From Bacillus pumilus (GTDB taxonomy: Bacteria > Bacillota > Bacilli > Bacillales > Bacillaceae), in assembly GCF_002744245.1 (NCBI RefSeq), contig NZ_NKHG01000110.1, positions 1 to 64,000 on the forward strand: a stretch of 64,000 nucleotides of DNA. Reading direction: 5' to 3'. A model generated the notes under the pieces. That model was not told where the DNA came from. It did not search any database and saw only the letters and a program-made list of their open reading frames with translations. This document shows, in pieces, positions 44,543 through 55,210 of this stretch (positions are counted from its first letter, which is position 1; every line of letters begins with the position of its first letter). Both the position numbers and the translations under genes were made by a program.

Positions 44543-45727
44543 ATGAATAAGATATCAGTAAAAGACATTGACGTAAAAGGTAAAGTTGTGTTCTGCCGCG
44601 TAGACTTTAACGTGCCAATGAAGGACGGAGAAGTGACGGATGATACTCGTATTCGCGCAGCATTACCAACGATTGAGTATTTAACAGGACAAGGCGCAAA
44701 GGTACTACTAGCTAGTCATTTGGGTCGTCCGAAGGGTCAAGTTACTGAAGAACTGCGTCTGACACCTGTGGCGAAACGTCTGCAAGAGCTTCTTGGACAA
44801 GAAGTGAAAAAAGCAGATGAAGCTTACGGCGATGACGTGAAGAAGCAAATCTCTGACTTAAAAGAAGGAGACGTGCTAGTGCTTGAAAACGTTCGTTTCT
44901 ATCCTGGTGAAGAAAAGAACGATCCTGAATTATCAAAAGCGTTTGCTGATTTAGCGGATGTGTATGTCAATGATGCGTTTGGTGCTGCACACCGTGCACA
45001 TGCATCGACAGCTGGTATTGCAGCATACCTTCCGGCTGTTGCGGGCTTCCTCATGCAAAAAGAGCTTGAAGTTCTAGGAAAAGCCATTTCAAACCCCGAT
45101 CGCCCATTTACAGCGATTATCGGTGGTGCAAAAGTAAAGGATAAAATCGGTGTGATTGAAAGTCTTCTTGATAAAGTGGACAATCTCATCATCGGCGGCG
45201 GACTTGCTTATACATTTGTGAAAGCACTCGGCCACGAAGTAGGGAACTCTCTATTAGAGGAAGACAAAGTAGATTTAGCGAAATCCTTTATGGACCGTGC
45301 TAAAGAAAAAGGCGTGAACTTCCTGATTCCAACAGATGTTCTGGTAGCCGACGACTTTTCAAATGATGCGAATACAAGCATTGTGCCAATCTCTGAAATT
45401 CCAAGTGATCTAGAAGCACTTGATATTGGGATAGAGACAAGAGACATGTATGCTGACGTGATTAAAAAGAGCAAACTTGTTGTCTGGAACGGACCAATGG
45501 GTGTATTTGAAATCGATGCATTCGCCAAAGGAACAAAAGCAATCGCAGAAGCACTGGCAGAAGCAAAAGATACATATTCTGTCATTGGTGGTGGAGATTC
45601 AGCAGCAGCAGTTGAGAAATTTGGTCTTGCCGATCAGATGAGCCATATTTCTACAGGCGGCGGCGCTTCACTTGAGTTCATGGAAGGCAAAGAACTTCCA
45701 GGTGTTACTGCATTAAACGATAAATAA
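44543..45727 (+). CDS. pgk: Pgk, phosphoglycerate kinase
   Basis: 394-aa monomeric kinase. It starts [26 protein letters not shown], and [13 protein letters not shown] and the C-terminal [13 protein letters not shown] (nucleotide site) are intact. The ATG at 44543 fits the family N-terminus; the nearest ribosome site AAGGAGG is 14 nt away, and AGGAG-GAT-CTCCT at 44524-44536 is self-complementary, possibly shortening the effective spacing or masking the site. Confidence 0.94.
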   Translation: MNKISVKDIDVKGKVVFCRVDFNVPMKDGEVTDDTRIRAALPTIEYLTGQGAKVLLASHLGRPKGQVTEELRLTPVAKRLQELLGQEVKKADEAYGDDVKKQISDLKEGDVLVLENVRFYPGEEKNDPELSKAFADLADVYVNDAFGAAHRAHASTAGIAAYLPAVAGFLMQKELEVLGKAISNPDRPFTAIIGGAKVKDKIGVIESLLDKVDNLIIGGGLAYTFVKALGHEVGNSLLEEDKVDLAKSFMDRAKEKGVNFLIPTDVLVADDFSNDANTSIVPISEIPSDLEALDIGIETRDMYADVIKKSKLVVWNGPMGVFEIDAFAKGTKAIAEALAEAKDTYSVIGGGDSAAAVEKFGLADQMSHISTGGGASLEFMEGKELPGVTALNDK

Positions 45728-48047
<2,320 letters not shown>

Positions 48048-48055
48048 CAAATTGA

Positions 48056-49369
<1,314 letters not shown>

Positions 49370-49380
49370 TGTTAACAACG

Positions 49381-49424
49381 CGCTGCGTGCCGCTCTTTCA
49401 TGAGAGCGATACGCAGCGTTTTTT
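49381..49424 (+). terminator. Terminator of the glycolytic operon
   Basis: A two-part stem (CGCTGCGT..CGCTCT / AGAGCG..ACGCAGCG) is followed by six T. The rest of the gap to 49644 holds a further 9-bp inverted repeat (49443-49466, no T run) and the promoter candidate of the next gene. Confidence 0.9.
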
Positions 49425-49590
49425 ATGTTGATCGGGACCCCGAGGCTGACTTCTTCTAGTCAGCTTGTTCCATTTGGCACATCCTATTTTTGTAAAAAAT
49501 CATCCTTCTGTCAGAGGAGAAGCCAGCAGCCCCCCAATTTATAAGCAATAAATCATGAAAACTCTAGTAAAAATATGATCTGAATTGAAC

Positions 49591-49619
49591 TTATGCTTTC
49601 CAGAGGGTGATGGTATCAT
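49591..49619 (+). promoter_or_regulatory. Possible extended -10 promoter of the peptide cassette
   Basis: TGGTATCAT at 49611-49619 is an extended -10 element, with a weak -35 TTATGC 17 nt upstream (49591-49596). Position just ahead of the peptide gene supports it; no operator is recognisable. Confidence 0.4.
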
Positions 49620-49644
49620 TTTACATATATTAGGGGGTGGTGAG

Positions 49645-49914
49645 ATGCTGAATCCTTTTAGCCTTCGTTTTCCAGTAGGTGTGTATATGTATGTCCTTCA
49701 TCTATTGGCGGCCTATGATGAAAGGAAGCAACGAATTTTGACTTCTAAGAACGTACAGAAAAATGCATTTTGGATTTATATCCTTGGCGCTATTTTAGGC
49801 ATTGTGACCGTTGCAGCATTGATTTGGGCATGCAAAACATTTGGAAAAGGCTCTAAATTTTTAGGAGAGTTCAAGTTTTTAGGCATGTACATTAAAATCA
49901 AATGTGGTTTCTAG
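49645..49914 (+). CDS. Small cationic membrane-spanning peptide, putative secreted peptide precursor
   Basis: 89-aa protein I do not recognise. Residues 1-40 form a mixed polar segment, 42-62 one very hydrophobic helix, and 63-89 a cationic tail (six Lys, one Glu) with the internal repeat KFLG-EF-KFLG and Cys at 63 and 87 bracketing it. Start at 49645 with GGGGGTGGTGAG upstream; a frame from 49585 would translate that ribosome site. It heads a cassette with an ABC ATPase, a permease, an M50-type protease and a small membrane protein, and is followed by a hairpin. A bacteriocin or signalling peptide precursor released by intramembrane cleavage is an inference; a small transporter subunit or immunity protein is possible. 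Confidence 0.65.
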   Translation: MLNPFSLRFPVGVYMYVLHLLAAYDERKQRILTSKNVQKNAFWIYILGAILGIVTVAALIWACKTFGKGSKFLGEFKFLGMYIKIKCGF

Positions 49915-49923
49915 CAGGTGATG

Positions 49924-49953
49924 AGAACAGATGCGCAGTCATCTGTTCTATTT
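49924..49953 (+). terminator. Hairpin between peptide gene and transporter genes
   Basis: A 10-bp perfect stem (AGAACAGATG/CATCTGTTCT) with a 6-nt loop and a short ATTT tail. Too few T for a strong terminator; it may protect or partly end the peptide message, as in many bacteriocin operons. Confidence 0.5.
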
Positions 49954-49970
49954 GAAACAAACGGAGGGAC

Positions 49971-50741
49971 ATGATGCTGACATTACAATTAAAAGAAAAA
50001 ACCTATAGCCGCACCTTCTCTCTCCGCAATATTCAGTTGAATGTGGAGAAAGGACGTATGATGCTTCTTTTAGGGCATAATGGTGCAGGAAAGACGACGA
50101 TGATCCAATCTATGTTTGGGCTGACACCATTTACAGGCTGCGTATCCTTACATGATGAACAGTTGAACTTTCAATCCTCAGCTCATATCTCCCTTTTGAA
50201 ACAACATGTTTCCTATATTCCTGACGATCATGCTTTGTTTGACTATTTAACGCCGAGAGAATATTTTCATTTACTACAGCTTCCAAATGAGCAAGATGTC
50301 ACACGAGAAGAGACATTCATCAATCTTTTTGAGCTGAGTCCGTATATGGATCAGCCAATCGCTCAGCTCTCTCATGGCAATCAAAAGAAAACTCAAATCA
50401 TTTCACAGCTCCTCCGGCCCTGTGATTATTATGTGTTCGACGAGCCCACGAATGGACTTGATCCAGATATGATGATCATCTTAAAAAAGGTGCTCATAAA
50501 GCTGAGAGATCAAGGCGCTGGTATCCTCATTTCAACCCATCATTTGAGCTTTGGTGAGACATTGTATGATCACCTCATGATCTTAAGAAATGGTGACGTA
50601 AAGCTGGATATGTCTCGTCAAGAAACAAGTCAGACATTTCCTCATCAGGCACTTGAGGACATTTATAAAGAAGTAAATCGAGATTACTATATGCAGGTGG
50701 AGAGGTTGCTCAATGATTTGGACACGACACGTTCTTCATAA
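49971..50741 (+). CDS. ABC transporter ATPase of the peptide cassette
   Basis: 256-aa single ATPase domain. Walker A GHNGAGKTT 35-43, Walker B YYVFDEPTNGLD 153-164 and H-loop His 190 are intact; the signature is LSHGN (133-137) rather than LSGGQ. This pattern fits exporters of the BcrA/CcmA group, which pair with separate ABC-2-type permeases and handle antimicrobial peptides or confer immunity. ACGGAGGG before the ATG. It overlaps the permease gene by 29 bp. Confidence 0.85.
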   Translation: MMLTLQLKEKTYSRTFSLRNIQLNVEKGRMMLLLGHNGAGKTTMIQSMFGLTPFTGCVSLHDEQLNFQSSAHISLLKQHVSYIPDDHALFDYLTPREYFHLLQLPNEQDVTREETFINLFELSPYMDQPIAQLSHGNQKKTQIISQLLRPCDYYVFDEPTNGLDPDMMIILKKVLIKLRDQGAGILISTHHLSFGETLYDHLMILRNGDVKLDMSRQETSQTFPHQALEDIYKEVNRDYYMQVERLLNDLDTTRSS

Positions 50742-52110
50742 AATAGAATGGGGCATGCTGACAACAAAAATAAAGCAGCTCGGTAAAAAGTATCCTTTAC
50801 AGCTTCTCGCAGCCGCCGCTTTTTTCTTGCTGATCTATGCAATATACGTCGTCATGAGCCTGCGCTTTTTCATGCAGACAGGGGAAAGCGAGCCAACTGC
50901 TTTATACCTCCAATTTGTCAAAATGTCACTCTTACTTTTAGGTGCAGGCCTTGTCTTTTCCCGCAATAAAATGAAGCGTCAGGAGTATCAATTCTACTTT
51001 TTGAACAGTGCAATTCAAAGTGTGTCATTTGTCCTTTGTGTGAATGTCTTTCCAGTGCTCTTTTGTTTCATTATGGTTGGACTACTTTTTTTACCGATCG
51101 TCTTAGGGCTTTTGATTAGTGGCGTTACACTATCTGTGTATTGGGTCATTATTGTATGGATCACATGCTGTGTATTGGCTCTGTATGCACTCGCTTCTTG
51201 GATGTTGGTTCGAATAGGTGTGAGTGATGTTGTATCAAAAACAAAAGAGCATTTGCTGCTGCAAACAATCGGATTTGTGACGCTCAACGTTTTAATATTT
51301 CTTTTTTTTCAGAAAGCGGTTGAGATGATTCCCGTATGGCCTTCCGTCTATCTCGTGTTTCTTATGATCTTACTATGCGCGGGATGGCTATGGCTTAAAG
51401 GTTTGGCGGCTCGTTATGTCAATCGAATGTTTTTGCAGCTGAAAGTAGAGGTGAAGTCGTTTTCTTATCAGAAAATCAGAACGCATTCTTCATTTTTGAC
51501 CCATCTGCGGCAGGAATTTGTTTATTTTAGTCGTTCAGCTGTTTTTAAAGAACAAGGCATTTTGTTTCTATTTCTTGTTTGTTTCACGGTAGGTCTCCCA
51601 TTTGTTTTTACTCCGGTAGAAACTGGCTGGCTGTATGCCTTTATTGTGCAGTTTGCGCTAAAGGAGATATTGATCATGCTTCCGCTGATGATTGGCAGGG
51701 AATATCATATGAATCAGCGAGCCATCTTTATGTTAAATACATCAAGGGGCGCTTATTTATTGTCGAGAATGTTATTTTATTACGCGATCAATTTGCTGAT
51801 CTATTTTGTTTATATTGGACTTGTTTATGTGGTGATAGGTATTGAAAGTGAAGGTCATGGTCTGGCGAGTTTGTCCATTTTATTGATCACCGTCATGGCT
51901 GCATGTGTAGGGTTTGTAGTGAAAATCAGTGAGTTTAATAAGCTGTTTGTCATCGTCACCATGATTGCTGTGTTCAGCTTGATGGATATGTTTTTATTAG
52001 AGTGGCTTTCAGCAGATATCCAGCTTCTTTCAATCGCCTATATTGCTTGCTCAGCCGCATTCTTCAGCTGTATATATGCTGTTTTATTAAAGAGGCCAAT
52101 ATTGCGATGA
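50713..52110 (+). CDS. ABC-type membrane protein (permease) of the peptide cassette
   Basis: 465-aa integral membrane protein with about eleven hydrophobic segments and no recognisable extracellular domain. Positively charged stretches (KTKIKQLGKKY, KVEVKSFSYQKIRTHSSF) face the cytoplasm. It follows the ATPase with a 29-bp overlap and is the likely channel for it. No close family is recognised beyond ABC-2-like permeases. GGTGGAGAGG upstream. Confidence 0.75.
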   Translation: MIWTRHVLHKIEWGMLTTKIKQLGKKYPLQLLAAAAFFLLIYAIYVVMSLRFFMQTGESEPTALYLQFVKMSLLLLGAGLVFSRNKMKRQEYQFYFLNSAIQSVSFVLCVNVFPVLFCFIMVGLLFLPIVLGLLISGVTLSVYWVIIVWITCCVLALYALASWMLVRIGVSDVVSKTKEHLLLQTIGFVTLNVLIFLFFQKAVEMIPVWPSVYLVFLMILLCAGWLWLKGLAARYVNRMFLQLKVEVKSFSYQKIRTHSSFLTHLRQEFVYFSRSAVFKEQGILFLFLVCFTVGLPFVFTPVETGWLYAFIVQFALKEILIMLPLMIGREYHMNQRAIFMLNTSRGAYLLSRMLFYYAINLLIYFVYIGLVYVVIGIESEGHGLASLSILLITVMAACVGFVVKISEFNKLFVIVTMIAVFSLMDMFLLEWLSADIQLLSIAYIACSAAFFSCIYAVLLKRPILR

Positions 52111-52472
52111 TGGGCCTTTTGATCAGTTTGATAGCAGTTGTACTTATTCATGAACTCGGTCATATGCTGATGGTCATGGTGTGTAACAAAATCGAAAATA
52201 GACCACTTCTTGATTATGTGGTGACGGTAGATTGGAAGCACGTGTCAATCGTACATGAAAAATTTGCCCGGCCGAGCTTCAATGTGATGGTGGCACTTGC
52301 AGGTCCACTGCTTCCTGTGATCTGTTCGGGTGTACTTTTTTTGATGTGGAATCATCCGATGAGTCATCAATTGCTGTTTTTTTCTTTACTCAACACTGTG
52401 ATGCTGCATCCAGCATGCCCAGATGGGAGAAATATCACTGCCAGCTTAAAAGAGATGAAAGGAGAGAAATAG
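52107..52472 (+). CDS. Minimal M50-type (site-2 protease-like) membrane metallopeptidase
   Basis: 121-aa membrane protein with three hydrophobic segments. The first carries HELGH at residues 15-19, the zinc-binding motif of M50 proteases, and near the C-terminus HPACPDGRN resembles the second M50 motif (N-P-x-P-x-D-G) with its Asp ligand. All three ligands are therefore present in a very small scaffold. ATGA overlap with the permease gene (start 52107; the frame is open upstream to 52002). It may cleave the membrane helix of the cassette peptide, as M50 enzymes do for other bacterial peptides. Loss of activity cannot be excluded. Confidence 0.7.
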   Translation: MMGLLISLIAVVLIHELGHMLMVMVCNKIENRPLLDYVVTVDWKHVSIVHEKFARPSFNVMVALAGPLLPVICSGVLFLMWNHPMSHQLLFFSLLNTVMLHPACPDGRNITASLKEMKGEK

Positions 52473-52754
52473 ATGATCAAAGTATTTCATTCTTTTTCTA
52501 GTGGCTTAACGCTAGCGATGCTTTATGTATTCGCTGTGTTTATGACCCCAGTATTTTTACTGTTGCTAGAGGTCAATCATGTTGAATCAAGTCCGACGAT
52601 GTTTGGTATGCCATTTTATATCATGAAAATTGAAAAGTATCAATTCAGCTCAGAGGCGACCCTCTTTGGATGTGCCGTCTGCTTTCTAGCTGGCGCCGTG
52701 TTGTACTTATTGATTCAATATGTCATTCATCTGGTGAAAAAACGCAGATCATAA
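52473..52754 (+). CDS. Small two-helix membrane protein of the peptide cassette, possible immunity protein
   Basis: 93-aa protein with two membrane segments (about 10-35 and 63-88) and a basic C-terminus (VKKRRS). It starts directly after the M50 gene stop with GGAGAG upstream, so it belongs to the same operon. No family recognised. Small two-helix proteins at the end of peptide operons often give self-protection; that role is inferred from position only. Confidence 0.6.
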   Translation: MIKVFHSFSSGLTLAMLYVFAVFMTPVFLLLLEVNHVESSPTMFGMPFYIMKIEKYQFSSEATLFGCAVCFLAGAVLYLLIQYVIHLVKKRRS

Positions 52755-52785
52755 AAAAGCAGGCTGAATATGAAATCAGTCTGCT
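52750..52785 (-). terminator. Terminator of yvbK (minus strand)
   Basis: On the minus strand the stem AAGCAGACTGA/TCAGCCTGCTT (one G-U) with an 8-nt loop is followed by six T. It overlaps the yvbK stop. On the plus strand it lacks a T run, so it may end the peptide cassette only weakly. Confidence 0.75.
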
Positions 52786-53240
52786 TGAAGAACGAGCGAA
52801 AGCCGTACCATATCCATGCACTGAATACCGTTTTCGTAGATCAGTTCATCATAATGCTTAAGGAAGAAATCATGTTCGATGGATGTCAGGCGGAAGCCGC
52901 ATTTTTGATAAAGTGCGAGCTGATGCATACTAGAGTTTCCCGTGCCAATTTCAATTGTGTGAGCACCGGCTGTTTTAGCTTCAGCAATGGCATGGTGGAT
53001 CAGCTGCTTCCCAATTCCTTTTCCCTGCCATGACTCCTTCACAGCAACATTCATAATTTCTACCGTGTGCTGAGATCGAGATGAAAGAACATAGACACCA
53101 ATCATGTCCTGTTCATGAAAGGCAGCATAACAAGTGCCAGATTGTAAGTATGAAAGAATCTGTTCCTTGGAAGGATCAGCTAATAATAAGAGATCCATAG
53201 GTACAACATTGTCGCTAGAAAGCGGTTGAATCTGTATCAC
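52776..53240 (-). CDS. yvbK: YvbK, GNAT N-acetyltransferase
   Basis: 154-aa GNAT-fold enzyme. The acetyl-CoA-binding motif A is VAVKESWQGKGIGKQLIHHAI near residues 66-86, and MHQLALYQKCGFRLTSIE is motif B. Matches B. subtilis YvbK, found near eno there too. GTG start at 53240 with AGAGG about 10 nt upstream. Substrate unknown. Confidence 0.85.
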   Translation of the reverse strand: MIQIQPLSSDNVVPMDLLLLADPSKEQILSYLQSGTCYAAFHEQDMIGVYVLSSRSQHTVEIMNVAVKESWQGKGIGKQLIHHAIAEAKTAGAHTIEIGTGNSSMHQLALYQKCGFRLTSIEHDFFLKHYDELIYENGIQCMDMVRLSLVLQAD

Positions 53241-53598
53241 TTCGTTCCATCCTCTCTATTGGTTCTCCCCGTTTGACGCTTCACTGATCCTATATCCATC
53301 GAAATAGGGGACTGCGTAACATAAGGGGCTTTTTGACTTGTGGTCTCTTTGTTTTTGAAACGGATTCATTTTATCCCAAGTTGTTTGACGATATTAGGAT
53401 TTCTTCATTCTTTTTCTTCAGCCTATTTGTTATTATCATGAGCTCCTGTTTTTGATCGTCGAATCTCACATGTGGTATTATATCAGCTTTTTCTGACTTT
53501 CATTGCGCAAGTTCTTAATTGTATGCTTTATTTTTCCCTGATCGTAGGTTGATGCCAAACATTCGGAATCAGCTTAGCCTAAAACGGCAACAGAAAGC

Positions 53599-53718
53599 AG
53601 GGGAATCTTGATCTATCCCCTCCAATAAACCTCTATTCGCATCGCTTGATCTAAGCAGGAAGATCAAGGGAATAATCACGTCGTATTGGCAGACACTATG
53701 AAAAAAGGAGGGTGTCTG
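53599..53718 (+). promoter_or_regulatory. Structured leader of yvbG with ribosome site in a hairpin loop
   Basis: Three inverted repeats precede yvbG: AGGGGA/TCCCCT at about 53597-53621, TTGATC/GATCAA at 53646-53667, and CAGACAC (53690-53696) with GTGTCTG (53712-53718). The last places the ribosome site AGGAGGG in its loop and ends exactly at the TTG start. The rest of the 445-bp gap (53241-53685) shows no gene or clear promoter. Confidence 0.45.
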
Positions 53719-54351
53719 TTGATTTCCTTTATAATTCATGTCGTTGTGTCATTATTTGCTGTGTCAAACCCAATTGGAAACGTACCTCTTTTTATCACCT
53801 TAACAGAAGGCTATACAGAGAAAGAACGCACCCAAACGGCCAAAAAAGCCATTGTCGTGTCTTTTATCATTTTGATTGCTTTTCTACTGGCAGGCAGGCT
53901 CATTTTCAAATTATTTGGGATTGATATTCATGCACTCCGCATCGCCGGAGGTATTTTTATTTTTGGTATCGCTTACAATTTACTGAATGCAAAAGAATCA
54001 CATGTTCAAAACCCTCATTCTGAGGAAAAGGCAGAAAGCAAAGAGAAAGCAGATGTCTCTGTTACACCGCTAGCGATCCCCATTATTGCCGGACCCGGTA
54101 CGATTGCCACAGTGATGAGTTTAACCCCAGGAAGTCAGGTGGCGCTTCATATGTTTGCGATTCTGATTGGCATGGTGATCGTTCTTGCCATGACCTATTA
54201 TGCCTTTCATTATTCAAGTTTCATCATGCGAAAAATGGGGAAAACAGAGATGAATGTCGTAACTCGTTTGATGGGCTTGATTCTTGCTGTAGTAGCAGTA
54301 GAGATGATTGGCGCAGGAATAAAAGGGATGTTCCCAATGTTGATGTCATAA
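53719..54351 (+). CDS. yvbG: YvbG, MarC-family (UPF0056) membrane protein
   Basis: 210-aa protein with six membrane helices and the MarC signature SLFAVSNPIGNVPLFITLT at the N-terminus; a second repeat begins VTPLAIPIIAGPGTIATVM. A charged loop (about 95-120) separates the halves. TTG start at 53719 with AGGAGGG 6 nt upstream; a frame from 53686 would translate the ribosome site. Function of the family is unknown. Confidence 0.86.
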   Translation: MISFIIHVVVSLFAVSNPIGNVPLFITLTEGYTEKERTQTAKKAIVVSFIILIAFLLAGRLIFKLFGIDIHALRIAGGIFIFGIAYNLLNAKESHVQNPHSEEKAESKEKADVSVTPLAIPIIAGPGTIATVMSLTPGSQVALHMFAILIGMVIVLAMTYYAFHYSSFIMRKMGKTEMNVVTRLMGLILAVVAVEMIGAGIKGMFPMLMS

Positions 54352-54360
54352 GTGTATATA

Positions 54361-54406
54361 AAAAAGCTGTTTTTTCTACAAGATGTAAAATAAAACAGCT
54401 TTTTTT
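54361..54406. terminator. Bidirectional terminator between yvbG and opcR
   Basis: A 13-bp stem (AAAAAGCTGTTTT/AAAACAGCTTTTT) with A runs before and T runs after works on both strands and ends both convergent genes. Confidence 0.85.
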
Positions 54407-54980
54407 AAGGTTTTGGCACATGCTTAAACACTTTTTCACTTTCAAAAAACTCAATTAAGCGGCTAATCCAATCATAGTAATCAAGACTTTCCTTAATTTC
54501 TGAAAGAAGAAGATTGATTTTATCCTCTGTCTCTTTTGGTAAGTCGTCCTGTTCGAGCAGCTCCAACAATTCCTTGCTTGTTTTCTTATGCGCCTTGCGA
54601 TTTTTGCTGACAACACGTGACCAATTGGCTGCAAACAACGAAATAAACGTCTGATAATGATCCTGTTCAACGTCATACAGATCTTTACGTATTCCTTTTT
54701 CATAAACCTTTTCAGCAATATTCAAATCAAGCATTTCTCGAACGACTTGACTCATTCTCGTTTTGCTCATGCCGGTCTCCTCTGATAGCTCTCCTAACGT
54801 CATCGGTTTACGGTTCATGTGAATGATACCAAGCACTCTACCCACTGTAGCAGAAAGACCAAAGGCATTCATGTTCTCGGCAGCTTTTTCAATATAATGA
54901 TCCTGTGCTTTTTGAATGGCGCCTAACGCTAGCTTGTCCACTCCCCGCTTCATCCCTTCACGACTAACAATTTGTAACAC
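54405..54980 (-). CDS. opcR: OpcR, GbsR-family repressor of the opuC operon
   Basis: 191-aa MarR-like winged-helix protein. The HTH reads PMTLGELSEETGMSKTRMSQVVREM near residues 58-83, and the C-terminal half is helical and acidic. It resembles GbsR/OpcR (YvbF), which restrain osmoprotectant genes in B. subtilis, and lies divergent from opuC as expected. Start is a GTG at 54980 with a poor ribosome site; an ATG at 54953 is the alternative. Confidence 0.83.
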   Translation of the reverse strand: MLQIVSREGMKRGVDKLALGAIQKAQDHYIEKAAENMNAFGLSATVGRVLGIIHMNRKPMTLGELSEETGMSKTRMSQVVREMLDLNIAEKVYEKGIRKDLYDVEQDHYQTFISLFAANWSRVVSKNRKAHKKTSKELLELLEQDDLPKETEDKINLLLSEIKESLDYYDWISRLIEFFESEKVFKHVPKP

Positions 54981-55120
54981 AATATATCATATACCTGTTT
55001 GTTGATGAAAACAATAAATATTGAGTATTTGCTAGTAATTTGGAGGAAAAAGGAGGGATTACTATATATCAGACCGTTAACTGAAAATTTTAAATAAATC
55101 TTATGCAATACAAACACATT

Positions 55121-55155
55121 GTAAACTTTTTATTTTATAAAGTTTGCACTATAAT
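55121..55155 (+). promoter_or_regulatory. opuC promoter with inverted repeat, candidate OpcR operator
   Basis: A perfect TATAAT (55150-55155) without a clear -35. Directly upstream GTAAACTTT (55121-55129) and AAAGTTTGC (55139-55147) form a 9-bp inverted repeat (one G-T) across the -35 region, a suitable repressor site. OpcR is encoded divergently. Confidence 0.55.
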
Positions 55156-55210
55156 AAATAAGGTGAAAATTTTCTGAAAATATATATCCCACTAATTGGA
55201 GGTGTCTCAT

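Noticed and set aside
49443-49466. 9-bp inverted repeat GCTGACT..AGTCAGC after the eno terminator
   Set aside because: No T run follows and eno already has a strong terminator; could be an operator of the peptide cassette but there is nothing else to support it.
53256-53369. 37-aa minus-strand ORF in the yvbK-yvbG gap
   Set aside because: No ribosome site, no recognisable sequence; probably chance, although a yvbJ/yvbH remnant cannot be fully excluded.
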